Source: DASXTC01 sp036505635
GTDB lineage: Bacteria; Acidobacteriota; Polarisedimenticolia; JACPZX01; DASXTC01
Assembly (NCBI GenBank): GCA_036505635.1
Contig: DASXTC010000082.1
Span: forward strand, 1-64,000
DNA: 64,000 bases
Direction of reading: 5' to 3'
The notes beneath the pieces were generated by a model. The model did not search any database and was not told where the DNA came from. It was given only the letters and a program-made list of their open reading frames with translations. Below, piece after piece: positions 24,558 to 34,048 of this stretch (the first letter of the stretch is position 1; the number at the start of each line of letters is the position of its first letter). Position numbers and translations under genes: made by a program.

Positions 24558-25907
24558 TCACGCTCCAGCGAAGAGGGTCAGGATCCTGGTCGTCAGGATG
24601 GAGTGAAGCTCCGCCAGCAGCGCCACGAGAAGGCCCGCGTTGGCGAGGCTTCGCGCTTCAATGCGCCGGCGCCACAGCGTCAGGACTGGGCGATCGAACT
24701 TGCCGTGGAAGGCGACGCAGGCCAAGGTGAACGCCAGCGGCAGGACCTGCTGCATCGGCAGCCGTGGCCCCGAGTTGATCGGCGCGATCCAGCAGTAGAT
24801 GAGCCCGTAGCCCAGAAGCCAGCAGAGCGCGAAGAGCACAAGGAAGGGACGTTCCCGCGCGACTGCCGCCGCCGAGCGCAGGTTGAAGGCCAGCACGAAG
24901 AGGGCCAGCCCGGCGTAGAGGATCAGGTATCTGTAGAAGCCGAACGATTTCACGAGGTTCCTGTGCGTGATGAGCAGCCCCTGACGTCCCCGCTCCAGGA
25001 TCTGCCCCGCGGTATGCTCCCGCAGGTACTTCGCCATGCCCGGGATCTCCTCAGGCGGCATCCTCGGCCACGCCTCGCGATCCCCATGCGCCCGCGTCCC
25101 CTTGAAAATCTCGTCGCGCGTGTCGTACCAGATGTAGAAGGTCGAGTTCACGTTGTAGAAGTACCGGCCGAAGACCCTCTTGCTCGTGCTGATGTAGGGG
25201 TAGAGCACGGCGCAGAAGCTCAGGGCCACCAGCCCCACGTTAACCCACCCGGACGCCGCGCCGGCAAAGTCCCGGTCCCGGCCCCGCCGGACCGTCTCGA
25301 ACAACGTTTTCGCGGACGCCGCCCCGAGAAAGAGGATCATACCGGGGAGCACTGAGGCCTTCGTCAGGTGGGCCAGGGCCGCCACCGTCCCTGCCGCGAG
25401 CGCCGGCCGCCATCCCGGACGCGCGAGGTATCGGCACATGAGAACGAAGGTGCAGAAGATCAGGAAGTAATAGAGGACCTCGCTCTGGACGTATGGGGCC
25501 TTGAAGAGAAAAAAGGTGAATGCGACGACGAGCAGGAGCGGGACCGCCTGCGGCGCGGAGAGGACCGTCCTGATGATCCACCAGAGCGCCGCGAGGATGG
25601 CGAGGGAAAGGCCGACGTTGAATACCTTCGCCCGTTCGAAGAGCTCCTCGTCCGTCAGCCCGGGCCGGCACATGAGCGACAGCAGGAATGGGTAGACCGG
25701 CATCCGGTTGCGGTCCCCCACGTGGGAGTAGCCGCTGTCGTGCATCTTGCGCGCGTAGTTCATGTACGCGCTCTGGTCCGTGGCGTCGCGGTCGGTGTTG
25801 ACCAGGCGCGAGTGGCTCATCGCACCGCGCCAGTAGAGGCCACCGAAGGGAAGGAGGATCGCCAGCAGCAACGCCCCTTTCCACACGCGGCCCCGCGGAA
25901 TGGTCAT
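24558..25907 (-). CDS. Membrane glycosyltransferase-like protein (GT-C fold)
   Basis: This 449-residue polytopic membrane protein has about ten hydrophobic segments. The N-terminal periplasmic loop carries NTDRDATDQSAYMNYAR, in which the acidic residues resemble the catalytic DxD-type loop of GT-C enzymes such as ArnT or PMT. A large central loop has TRDEIF and HGDREAWPRMP. It would transfer sugars from lipid-linked donors to an envelope acceptor, but the donor and acceptor are unknown. The start overlaps the beta-barrel gene by 4 nt. A second GT-C protein occurs at 35966-37543. Confidence 0.75.
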   Translation of the reverse strand: MTIPRGRVWKGALLLAILLPFGGLYWRGAMSHSRLVNTDRDATDQSAYMNYARKMHDSGYSHVGDRNRMPVYPFLLSLMCRPGLTDEELFERAKVFNVGLSLAILAALWWIIRTVLSAPQAVPLLLVVAFTFFLFKAPYVQSEVLYYFLIFCTFVLMCRYLARPGWRPALAAGTVAALAHLTKASVLPGMILFLGAASAKTLFETVRRGRDRDFAGAASGWVNVGLVALSFCAVLYPYISTSKRVFGRYFYNVNSTFYIWYDTRDEIFKGTRAHGDREAWPRMPPEEIPGMAKYLREHTAGQILERGRQGLLITHRNLVKSFGFYRYLILYAGLALFVLAFNLRSAAAVARERPFLVLFALCWLLGYGLIYCWIAPINSGPRLPMQQVLPLAFTLACVAFHGKFDRPVLTLWRRRIEARSLANAGLLVALLAELHSILTTRILTLFAGA

Positions 25908-27130
25908 GGGCCTCCGTGCTCATGAGCGCCGCCTCCCACGTGCGACGAGCCTCGCAGCCGGATGAAGAGCTGGCCCGAGACGGGAAAGTCACCATACGTC
26001 TCTTCCAGATCATGCCGGAAGCTGTAGAAGGTGAGGCCCGCTCCCAACCCGGCCTCTCCCCTCTTCAGGAGCGGCAGATCCCTGACGTACCCAAGCGTGG
26101 CGGCGTGGATCCGGACCTTTTCCGCCGGGACCGATTCCGGTCTCTGGGTCTTGTTGACGAGCTCGAACAGATCGCGATCGACGCTCTCGGTCCGCGCGTA
26201 CAGGTAGTGGACCTCCCTGAGCTTCCAGGTGGCCTCCAGCGTCTCGCCCCATTCGGCCCCGCCGCGCACGAGGTTCCGGCCCAGAATCAGCGTGGCCGCG
26301 ATGAAACCGCCGCTCGTGCCGCGCTGGTACTCGGCCGAGGCGGTCTGGCGGGTCTGATTCCCCTCCTCCAGCTCCTCCGGGTCCTGCCTGCGCGCCCCCG
26401 AGATCTGTATCGAGAGCCCCTCCACGGGCCGGAAGCTCAACCGGCCCGAGTATGAATCGATGGGACCACCGTCGATGTTCCACCGCCTCTCGTCCGGCTC
26501 GCGGCCGTGAAAGCCCGAGCCTTCAAGCGTCCAGCGTCCGAGCGTGCAGCCGGCCGTGATGACGTTGGCCGAGATGTGCGTGGAGTCCTGGTTGTGATGG
26601 GCCAGAGGCGCGCTGGGGTTCTCCGAGGCGGAGAGCCGGTGCGGGTAGGCGGTGGGGCCCACGGCGGGCTCGCCCCATGGTGACAGGTACAGGTGAAACG
26701 CGCCGCGATCCGAGACGGGCCGGTCCCAACGCGCCGCGAGCTCCACGAAGAGATCGTGTGGATGCTGCCGGTCCACCAGCAGCACGTCGTTGTACGCCTC
26801 GCCACGCTGAAAGAGGAGCGGCGCCCCTTCCGCGGGGATCGTCGCCGGCTCCGCGGTGAAGGTCCCGAGCAGGGAGAGCCTGCCGCCGGCCCACCGGCGC
26901 ATCGAGACGAGCATGAGATGGTTCTCCGACTCGAACGCGCGGCCGCCGGATGGCCCTCCCTGGCGGTTGAAGGAGAGGAAGGCGTAGCCGTGCAACATGG
27001 TCATCCAGCGATCGCCCGGCTCCATCCTCTCCATCATCGCCATCGGGTCGGGGCTCTCCGCGGCAAGCGCCGGAGCGTGCATGACAGGTATGAGAAAGCA
27101 GAACGCGATCATGACCCGGATCGGTGACAT
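25904..27130 (-). CDS. Outer-membrane beta-barrel-like protein
   Basis: This 408-residue protein has a signal peptide (MIAFCFLIPVMHAPALA) and a pattern of alternating amphipathic strands ending near ...FPVSGQLFIRLRG, as expected for an outer-membrane barrel. A conserved-looking block HPHDLF...HRLSASENPSAP..HHNQDSTHIS suggests metal binding through many histidines; from memory, similar proteins occur in Acidobacteria, but no function is known. ATG 27130 has a GGGAGG Shine-Dalgarno 8 nt upstream; a TTG at 27136 is an alternative. It is the second gene of the operon after the giant fusion protein. Confidence 0.78.
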   Translation of the reverse strand: MSPIRVMIAFCFLIPVMHAPALAAESPDPMAMMERMEPGDRWMTMLHGYAFLSFNRQGGPSGGRAFESENHLMLVSMRRWAGGRLSLLGTFTAEPATIPAEGAPLLFQRGEAYNDVLLVDRQHPHDLFVELAARWDRPVSDRGAFHLYLSPWGEPAVGPTAYPHRLSASENPSAPLAHHNQDSTHISANVITAGCTLGRWTLEGSGFHGREPDERRWNIDGGPIDSYSGRLSFRPVEGLSIQISGARRQDPEELEEGNQTRQTASAEYQRGTSGGFIAATLILGRNLVRGGAEWGETLEATWKLREVHYLYARTESVDRDLFELVNKTQRPESVPAEKVRIHAATLGYVRDLPLLKRGEAGLGAGLTFYSFRHDLEETYGDFPVSGQLFIRLRGSSHVGGGAHEHGGP

Positions 27131-27160
27131 CGGCAAAGCCTCCCTTGCGCGCCGCGCCGC

Positions 27161-30100
27161 TCAGTCGGCGGCGCGCCCCTCGCGAAACGGCCGCCCGCCC
27201 TCGTAGAGCCGCAGCCTCCCCTTGATCCGTGCCGCCAGATCGTTCTGACCGCCGGCCAGCGCCGCGTCCACCGCCCTGCGCGCGGTCTCCACCGCCTCGC
27301 GAAACCGGCCGGCCTCCGCGTAGGCCGCCGCCAGCGTGTCGAGCGAGGAGGCCTGCGGGTCGTGCGTGGCCTGACAGACTTCCAGCGCCAGCTTGATCGC
27401 CTGCTCCCCGTCGCGAAGCGCCGCGTCGGCCTGGGTCGCCAGCGCCCAGGCCAGGCGCTCGCCGGCCTGGGGCGATCCGGCCGGCACGCGCATCAGCTCC
27501 GAGATGTGGCGCGACGCCTCCTGCGTGCGCCCCATCTTGGCGAGCACGAGGCTCAGGAAGTACCGGGCCTGCGCATGCTCGGGATTGAGGCGCGTCGCCT
27601 CGGTCAGCTCCGCCGCGGCCTGGTCGAGCTTCCCCTGCCCCGCGAGGGCCAGCCCGAAGTGGTAGCGCGCCTCGGGCTGGTCGGGCTTGAGCCGGACCGC
27701 TTCCGCGAACTGCTCCGTCGCCTCGACCCTCTTGCCCTGCCGCGAGAGAGCCATGCCGAGATTCAGACGCACCACGACGCTCGAGGGATCCAGGTCGAGA
27801 AGACGCCTGTAAGAGGCGATCGCCTCCTCGACGTTGCCCATTCGCGCCAGCGCCACCGCGAGGTTGTTGAGCGCGGGCGCGTAGCCCGGGTCGCTGTCGA
27901 TCGCGCGCCGGTAGCTGGCCACAGCCTCATCGAGCTGGCCCCGCGAGGCGAGCGCGGCCCCGAGGTTCGTCAGCGTCGCGGAGTTGCCGGGATCGAGCTC
28001 GAGGGCCCGGTGATAATGATCGATCGCCTCGTCGATCTTCCCCTGTCCGGCCAGGGCGAACCCCAGGTTGCTGAGCACCGCGACATTCTCCGGCTCGATC
28101 TTCAAGGCCTCGCGGTACTGCTCGATCGCCTCGTCGGCCAATCCTTGACCGGCCAGCGCGGTGCCGAGGTCCAGGCGGGTCCGGGCATCGTTGGGCTTGA
28201 TCCTGAGCACCCGCCGGTAGTACGCGACCGCCTCGTCGGGGTACCCTCCCTCGGCGTAGGTCCGCGCGAGGGCGCCCATGTGCTCGAACCGGTCGGGCAT
28301 GCTGCGAGTCTGGCGTATCCCGGGGAAAGGAAGGGCCATCGCGAGACGTCTTTCGCCCGATAAACGCAGGGCCGGCAGATCCTCGAGGATCCGCTCGACG
28401 GTGACCGGCCCCTTGTAGATGACCGACAGCAGCCCGTCGGCGTCGATCAGGAAGCTCGTGGGAATGGGGAAGGGGCGCGGAGCCCAGATGATCCGGCTCT
28501 GGGCGAGGCGCAGCTTGTCGATCAGATCATCAGGGGCGACCCCGGCCTCGAAGGGGAGCTTCATCCCGGACGCCATCCTGGCCGCAGCGGTGTCATCTCC
28601 TTTCTCCGGTCCGCCGAACCGGTCGACGCTGAGCGCGACGACGCGCACTCCCTTCCGCTTCAGCTCGTCGTGACGCCGCGCGAGCTCGCCCAGCTCCCTC
28701 ACGCACGGCGCGCACCAGCTCGCCCAGAGATTCAGGAGGATCGCCGGCGAGCCTCCCTCCTGGATCGCCGCCGGCCGGCCGTCGAACCCGGCATAGCGCA
28801 GGATCGGCGCGGGGACCGGGGCCGACAGGAAGATCCGCGCCTCCTGGGCGGACGGGGGCTCTTCCAGGGGGGCAGCCGAGGCGGCCAGACGCACGGGGCG
28901 GCCGCGCGGCGGGATCTCCTGCGCCAGGTCGCTTCCCTGCACGAGGCGGTAGCTATGATCCGGCCGCAGCCCCTTGTACTCCTCGGCGGCCCCGCCGGGC
29001 CAACGCACCACCAACCGATCGATCCGCGGGCTCGCTCCCAGACCGAAGTGGATCCACTTGCTCGACTGGGAAAGGTATCCCTCGCCCGCCCGCAGCGTCT
29101 GGATCACCGGGCTTCGGCCTCCATCCACGTAGAGCTCGAGACGCGCGCCGATGGCGTCGCGGTTGCACGTCACTCCTTCGAGCTTCAGCATCAGGAAGCC
29201 CGGCCCGCCCGCGGGCAGGTCGTTTCGCGCGAAACGGAGCCGCGGTCCGGTGCGGTTCTCGAGCCAGAGGTCCAGGTCGCCGTCGGAGTCCCAGTCGGTG
29301 ACCGCCACGCCGCGCCCGTCATCGATGAAGTCGAGCCCGGTGGAGGCGGAGACGGTAGCGAAGCGCCCGCCGCGCGTGTTCAGGAAGGCGCACTTGCGCT
29401 CGCGCCCGTTGAAGGACTCCCCTTCGCGTATCAACCGGCCCAGCGCTCTCCAGGCGGTCGAGTACCCGGGGACCGTCGCGGGATCGACCGCCTCGACCGG
29501 GGAGCGCGAGACGACCTGACGCCAGAAAAAGCTGCACAGGTCGAGCGGGTCCTCCCGGGTGAAGTAACCGTTGGTGACGAAGATGTCGTCCCAGCCGTCA
29601 TTATTGATGTCGGTGAAGAGAGACGCCCACGCCCAGCGCCCCAGTGTCGTGCCCGACTCGACGCTCACGTCGCGGAAAGTGCCGTCTCCCGCGTTCGCGA
29701 AGAGCGAGTTGCCCCGCGCGTGTCGCTGGTAGAGCGCGCGGATCGCCTCCGGGGCCCCCACCATGAAGCGGGGCTGGTGAGCCAGCCTGCTTCCCGCCGA
29801 GGAGAACATGTTGGCGACGTAGAGGTCCATCCACCCGTCGTGGTTGTAGTCTCCCCAGCTCGCCGACATCCCGGCGCCTATGTCCTCCACGCCCGCCGCC
29901 GGAGCCACGTCGGTGAACCGGCCCCCGTCGTTGCGGTAGAGGTTCTTTCGCCCGAAGTCGTTGGCGACGAACAGGTCCTGATCCCCGTCGTTGTCGAAGT
30001 CCTCCCACGAGGCCGCGAAGCTGAACCGGCTGTTGTTGACGTCCAGGCCGGCCTCCTTCGTCACGTTGGTGAAGCGCCACTGGCCGTCGTTCTTGAGCAG

Positions 30101-31513
30101 AAGGTTGGCTCCCCCGTTGTTGGCGTCGTGGTAAGGGATCGGGATGGGGAAACGATCCGCCTCCTGGCTCGAGGCATGGTAGGCGCAGGCGTAGATGTCC
30201 ACGAAGCCGTCCTGATCGTAGTCGGCGGCCGCCATCATCACGATGTCCGACGTGCGCGTGCCTCCGATGTCCCCCGCGCGGCTGTAGTGGCCGGCCGCCG
30301 AGTCCTCCGGTGACAGGCCCACGGAGGTCGCCGGGGCGGCGGGCCCGCTCACCGAGACGAGCCCCTGTGGCACCGAGAGGGTCGCGTTGACCTTGAATCG
30401 CCCCGCGCCGTCGTTGGCCATGAAGAGGATGGCGACGCTGGTGGCGACCACGAGGTCCTGATCGCCGTCGTTGTCCAGGTCCAGGAAGAGCGCGCTGCGC
30501 GTCCGTTCGAGCCAGTCCACCCCCGCCGCCGCCGAGACGTCGGTGGCGGTGCCGTCCGGATTCTGCACGAACAGGAGGTTGGGGAGCCCGGCCATCTGGC
30601 AAAGGTAGATATCCTCGAGCCCGTCGCCGTTGACGTCCCCCAGCGCGATCCCGTTGTGGCCGAAGCTGTCCGACTCGATCCACGACTCCATCCGCTCGAG
30701 CCAGTGATCGACGCCGTACAGGAGCATCCCGCGGAAGCTCTTGTTGGCCCCCAGCACGGCCTCGGTCGCGTCGGAAAAGAGCGGACCGGGAAGCGCCTTC
30801 GAGGAGACCTCTTCGAAGCCCTCGACCTGGATCGATTCGAGAAGAGGCGGCACCCCCGCTTCGGCGACCTTCCACCTCGTGCGCCACAGCGCCGTCTGCT
30901 CGATGCCGCCGCCGGGGCCCCGGCCGCTCGCGTGGAACCAGGCGCTCACCAGGAGTGAGCCCGCGTCGCTCTCCACCCGGATCGGGATGAAATCCACCCG
31001 GATGTCGCGCATGCCGGCCATAGGCGCGCCAAGCTCGGTCAGGGCCCGGGCGAGCCCCTCGGCGCCGCGGCGGGGCCCTCCCTTGCTGGAGGCCGGGCCG
31101 GGCTCACCACGGGCCACGATCATCAGACCGTCCCGGAAGACCTCCTTCAGCGCGCCGGGGCGCAGCGCCTCGCAGATGAAGCCCGGGACGATGAGCGCCG
31201 AGATCGCCGAGGGCCCGATCGGACGTCCCGAGGCCAGCGCGATCCCGATCCCGTCAAGGCGCGATTTAACGGAATCGGCCAGCGCCTCCGACTCCCAGTC
31301 CGGGTCGTTGCGAGGCTCGGCCCTCTCCATCAGGGAGGCGGTCAGCGGGTCCGGGGCGCGGCCCCGGCCGGTGCCGGGGATGATCGGAAGGGGCTCGACG
31401 CCGGGCGCCGAGGCTCCCGTGAGCAGGAGGGCCGGGCCGATCGACGCCAGAGAAAGGATTGCCAGGACCAGGAGCCGCGGATGGCGCCGGGGCGGAACGT
31501 GCGGGATGGGCAT
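27161..31513 (-). CDS. FG-GAP/VCBS - ASPIC/UnbV - TlpA-like - TPR fusion protein
   Basis: This 1450-residue exported protein has a signal peptide at residues 13-35. Four modules follow in order. About residues 280-750 hold at least seven FG-GAP calcium loops (DVNGDGLEDIYL, DLDNDGDQDLVVA). About 800-865 hold an ASPIC/UnbV domain (WIHFGLGAS, LVVRWPGG). About 890-1060 hold a thioredoxin-like TlpA domain with WCAPC near residue 933. About 1070-1440 hold more than eight TPR units (e.g. YRRVLRIKPNDARTRLDLG). ASPIC/CRTAC proteins are extracellular or surface proteins of unclear role; attached thioredoxin and TPR modules are unusual. Its promoter lies at 31547-31575. Confidence 0.9.
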   Translation of the reverse strand: MPIPHVPPRRHPRLLVLAILSLASIGPALLLTGASAPGVEPLPIIPGTGRGRAPDPLTASLMERAEPRNDPDWESEALADSVKSRLDGIGIALASGRPIGPSAISALIVPGFICEALRPGALKEVFRDGLMIVARGEPGPASSKGGPRRGAEGLARALTELGAPMAGMRDIRVDFIPIRVESDAGSLLVSAWFHASGRGPGGGIEQTALWRTRWKVAEAGVPPLLESIQVEGFEEVSSKALPGPLFSDATEAVLGANKSFRGMLLYGVDHWLERMESWIESDSFGHNGIALGDVNGDGLEDIYLCQMAGLPNLLFVQNPDGTATDVSAAAGVDWLERTRSALFLDLDNDGDQDLVVATSVAILFMANDGAGRFKVNATLSVPQGLVSVSGPAAPATSVGLSPEDSAAGHYSRAGDIGGTRTSDIVMMAAADYDQDGFVDIYACAYHASSQEADRFPIPIPYHDANNGGANLLLKNDGQWRFTNVTKEAGLDVNNSRFSFAASWEDFDNDGDQDLFVANDFGRKNLYRNDGGRFTDVAPAAGVEDIGAGMSASWGDYNHDGWMDLYVANMFSSAGSRLAHQPRFMVGAPEAIRALYQRHARGNSLFANAGDGTFRDVSVESGTTLGRWAWASLFTDINNDGWDDIFVTNGYFTREDPLDLCSFFWRQVVSRSPVEAVDPATVPGYSTAWRALGRLIREGESFNGRERKCAFLNTRGGRFATVSASTGLDFIDDGRGVAVTDWDSDGDLDLWLENRTGPRLRFARNDLPAGGPGFLMLKLEGVTCNRDAIGARLELYVDGGRSPVIQTLRAGEGYLSQSSKWIHFGLGASPRIDRLVVRWPGGAAEEYKGLRPDHSYRLVQGSDLAQEIPPRGRPVRLAASAAPLEEPPSAQEARIFLSAPVPAPILRYAGFDGRPAAIQEGGSPAILLNLWASWCAPCVRELGELARRHDELKRKGVRVVALSVDRFGGPEKGDDTAAARMASGMKLPFEAGVAPDDLIDKLRLAQSRIIWAPRPFPIPTSFLIDADGLLSVIYKGPVTVERILEDLPALRLSGERRLAMALPFPGIRQTRSMPDRFEHMGALARTYAEGGYPDEAVAYYRRVLRIKPNDARTRLDLGTALAGQGLADEAIEQYREALKIEPENVAVLSNLGFALAGQGKIDEAIDHYHRALELDPGNSATLTNLGAALASRGQLDEAVASYRRAIDSDPGYAPALNNLAVALARMGNVEEAIASYRRLLDLDPSSVVVRLNLGMALSRQGKRVEATEQFAEAVRLKPDQPEARYHFGLALAGQGKLDQAAAELTEATRLNPEHAQARYFLSLVLAKMGRTQEASRHISELMRVPAGSPQAGERLAWALATQADAALRDGEQAIKLALEVCQATHDPQASSLDTLAAAYAEAGRFREAVETARRAVDAALAGGQNDLAARIKGRLRLYEGGRPFREGRAAD

Positions 31514-31546
31514 TCGTGTGGAACCCTCAAGTCTCGGTGTTGCTAT

Positions 31547-31575
31547 ATGATAGGGTTCACACTCGGGAGTGTAAA
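31547..31575 (-). promoter_or_regulatory. Promoter with overlapping operator-like palindrome
   Basis: Minus-strand -35 TTTACA (31575-31570) and -10 TATCAT (31552-31547) are each five of six consensus bases with 17 nt spacing. A palindrome, ACACTC-GG-GAGTGT (31559-31572), covers most of the spacer and part of the -35. A bound repressor here would block the 1450-residue fusion gene. The transcription start would be about 25 nt before ATG 31513. Confidence 0.6.
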
Positions 31576-31668
31576 GGAATCGCGCGCGCCTTCCTCCCGT
31601 CACGTGTCGGAGCCGGCCCGCTCCGCCCAACGCCCCGGTACGGGGCCCAGTCGAATTGAAGGAGAGAG

Positions 31669-32235
31669 ATGATGACGCGTCCGAGGGTCCTTGTCAGCGT
31701 CGCCGGCGTGATGGCTTTCCTCACCATCCCCACGCCGGCGCAGTCCACCCCCGGCCAGCCCGCCTCGACCCCACCCGAGATGACGGCGACCTACAACAGC
31801 CTGGCCGACGGTATCCTCGCCCTCAGGAGATCGGAGTCGAATCTCGTGAAGGCGATCCTGGCCTCCACCTACGGCAATGCCGAAGCGACGTTGGAGAAGG
31901 CCCGCGCCCGCATCGAGTCCAAAAAGGACGCGCGCGCCGCGATGGAGAAGCTCGCCGCTTTCGTGGCCCAGCTCGGCAACGAAGGGGACGCGACCGTCGC
32001 CGGCATCCGCAAACGCCTCCTGGAAGGCGGGCACCATCATAACTCCGCCGCGGAACAGCAGGGAGTCTACGACGAGGGGTTCGTGGTGGTGACGCGGGTG
32101 GCGCGCAAGGCCTTCCTTGACCTGGCCGGCCGTATCGGAAAGCTGGCGCTCGCCCCCGACCTGGCGGCGCTCAACGCGGAGTGGCAGTCGGTCGTCAAGC
32201 AGTACGACGCGGTGAAGAGTGAGGCCGGGCACTGA
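31669..32235 (+). CDS. Small exported helical protein
   Basis: This 188-residue protein has a signal peptide (VSVAGVMAFLTIPTPAQS) and otherwise a continuous run of charged alpha-helices (EATLEKARARIESKKDARAA, GHHHNSAAEQQG). The HHH motif may bind metal. No family is recognised; the layout resembles small periplasmic helical-bundle proteins. The ATG is preceded by GGAGAGAG Shine-Dalgarno, with a second in-frame ATG right after it. It is divergent from the fusion-protein gene and its 3' end overlaps the start of the CRTAC1-like gene by 17 nt. Confidence 0.75.
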   Translation: MMTRPRVLVSVAGVMAFLTIPTPAQSTPGQPASTPPEMTATYNSLADGILALRRSESNLVKAILASTYGNAEATLEKARARIESKKDARAAMEKLAAFVAQLGNEGDATVAGIRKRLLEGGHHHNSAAEQQGVYDEGFVVVTRVARKAFLDLAGRIGKLALAPDLAALNAEWQSVVKQYDAVKSEAGH

Positions 32236-34048
32236 GGTGGTTTCTCCGCTCATCCAGGTGGCGGCCGGCGCCTGCGCCCTCGCGCTGGCGACCGCCTGCG
32301 CCGGGGGATCCCGCGGAGACGCGCGCCCCACAATCGCGCCTCCTTCATCTTCCTCGCAACCCCCGGCCCTCGCCACCGCCTCGCAACCCCCGGCCCTCGC
32401 CACCGCCTCGCACCCCCCGGTCCACGCGGGCTTCCACTTCACGGACGTCGCACTCGAGGCGGGCCTCACCCGCGTCGTCCGGGCCGGAAGGCCGAGCAAG
32501 GACCATCTGCTCGACTCCGCCGGCACCGGGGCCGGCTGGATCGATTACGACCGCGACGGGAATCTCGACGCCTACATCGTCAACGGATGGAGGCTCTCCG
32601 GCTCCACGATCCTCGAAAAGGGACCCAACGCCCTGTACCGGAACCGCGGCGACGGCACCTTCGAGGATGTCACGGAGCGCGCGCGCGTCGGGGGGGAGGG
32701 TCGCTGGGGAAGCGGCGTCACGGTGGCCGACTATGACAACGACGGCTGGCCCGACATGCTGGTCACCAACTTCGGGCCCAACGTCCTGTACCGGAATCGC
32801 GGCGACGGCACATTCGAGAACGTGGCGGCGCGGGCCGGCGTCGAGGCCCCCGGCTGGAACACGGGGGCGGCGTTCCTCGACGCCGACGGCGACGGCGACC
32901 TGGACCTGTACGTCGCCGCCTACATCGATTGCACCCTCGAGGAGGTCCTGAAGGCCGTGCCCACTCTCAACTGGAAGGGGGTCGACAAGGTGGCGACCGG
33001 CCCCTTCGGGCTTGCCGGCGCTCCGGATCACTTCTTTCTGTCGGACGGCAGGGGAGGCTTCACCGACGCGACGGTCGAGGCCGGGCTGCAGGACCGCACG
33101 CTGGGCTACGGTTTCGGGGTGCGCGCGGCCGATTTCGATCGGGACGGCGACTCCGACATCTACGTCGCCAACGACTCCGACGCCAATTACCTCTACCGCA
33201 ACGACGGCACGGGACACTTCCAGGACGTGGGGCTCTGGTCGGGAGCGGCCTTCGACTCCCACGGCGCGGCGCAGGCCGGCATGGGGGTGGCGGTCGGCGA
33301 CTACCAGGGGGACGGGCTGCTCGACATCCTCGTGACCAACTTCTCCGAGGACTTCTGCACTCTCCGAAGAGGAGACGGCCAGGGCTTCTTCGAGGACGTG
33401 AGCGAGAGCTCCGGTGTGGGGCCGCCAACCTTCACGTCACTCTCCTGGGGGACCGTGATGGCCGACCTCGACGACGACGGAGACCTTGACATCGCGATCG
33501 CCAACGGGCACATCTATCCCCAGGTGGATCGGCACCCGGAGTTCGGGCTCCATTACGCCCAGCGAAACCTCCTGCTCGCGAACACGGGGGACGGGCGCTT
33601 CGTGGACGTCACCGCGAGCGCGGGCCCCGGCTTCGCCCTCGTGCAGCCAAGCCGGGGGCTGGCCGCGGGCGACTACGACAACGATGGCGATCTCGATCTG
33701 CTCATCACGAACCTGGAGGCTCCGCCCAACCTGCTGCGCAACGACTCGGCGCGAGGTTCGTGGCTGACGGTGAGCCTGGTGGTTCCGCCGGGAGGCCGCA
33801 CTCCGATCGGAGCCACGGTGGTCGTCGAGGCGGGCGGGCGCAGGCAGATCCAGGACCTCGCGACGGGGGGCTCGTACATGTCGTCGCACGATCCGCGGCT
33901 GCACTTCGGTCTGGGGTCGTCCGGCGTCGCCGACAGGATCGAGGTGACCTGGCCCGGCGGCGCGCGGCAGGTCCTGACGGCGATCCCGGCGAACCAGCGA
34001 CTGACGATCTCCAGGGCGCAACTGGATGTCGCGGGACCAGGACGATGA
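32219..34048 (+). CDS. CRTAC1-like ASPIC/UnbV and FG-GAP protein (probable lipoprotein)
   Basis: This 609-residue protein is a simpler relative of the neighbouring fusion protein. It has a signal sequence with a lipobox-like LATAC (LALATACAGG), a short repeat linker, and at least six FG-GAP loops (DYDRDGNLDAYIV, DYDNDGWPDMLVT, DADGDGDLDLYVA, DFDRDGDSDIYVA, DLDDDGDLDIAIA). It ends with an ASPIC/UnbV domain near residues 520-595 (LHFGLGSS, VTWPGGARQ). GTG 32219 is the likely start, though GTG 32237 would also work. A 27-nt tandem repeat lies near its N-terminus. It precedes a PLP decarboxylase gene with a 4-nt overlap. Confidence 0.88.
   Translation: MRPGTEVVSPLIQVAAGACALALATACAGGSRGDARPTIAPPSSSSQPPALATASQPPALATASHPPVHAGFHFTDVALEAGLTRVVRAGRPSKDHLLDSAGTGAGWIDYDRDGNLDAYIVNGWRLSGSTILEKGPNALYRNRGDGTFEDVTERARVGGEGRWGSGVTVADYDNDGWPDMLVTNFGPNVLYRNRGDGTFENVAARAGVEAPGWNTGAAFLDADGDGDLDLYVAAYIDCTLEEVLKAVPTLNWKGVDKVATGPFGLAGAPDHFFLSDGRGGFTDATVEAGLQDRTLGYGFGVRAADFDRDGDSDIYVANDSDANYLYRNDGTGHFQDVGLWSGAAFDSHGAAQAGMGVAVGDYQGDGLLDILVTNFSEDFCTLRRGDGQGFFEDVSESSGVGPPTFTSLSWGTVMADLDDDGDLDIAIANGHIYPQVDRHPEFGLHYAQRNLLLANTGDGRFVDVTASAGPGFALVQPSRGLAAGDYDNDGDLDLLITNLEAPPNLLRNDSARGSWLTVSLVVPPGGRTPIGATVVVEAGGRRQIQDLATGGSYMSSHDPRLHFGLGSSGVADRIEVTWPGGARQVLTAIPANQRLTISRAQLDVAGPGR
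32354..32407 (+). repeat. Two tandem 27-nt repeats in the linker of the CRTAC1-like gene
   Basis: Two identical 27-nt units (32354-32380, 32381-32407) are followed by the first five bases of a third. In frame they encode a Pro/Ala-rich 9-residue unit (SQPPALATA) repeated twice. They lie in the linker right after the lipobox, so copy number may vary by slippage without breaking the frame. Confidence 0.85.

Noticed and set aside
28670..30313. Plus-strand open frame of 547 codons opposite the fusion protein
   Set aside because: It overlaps FG-GAP and TlpA motifs coded on the other strand and contains no recognisable domain.
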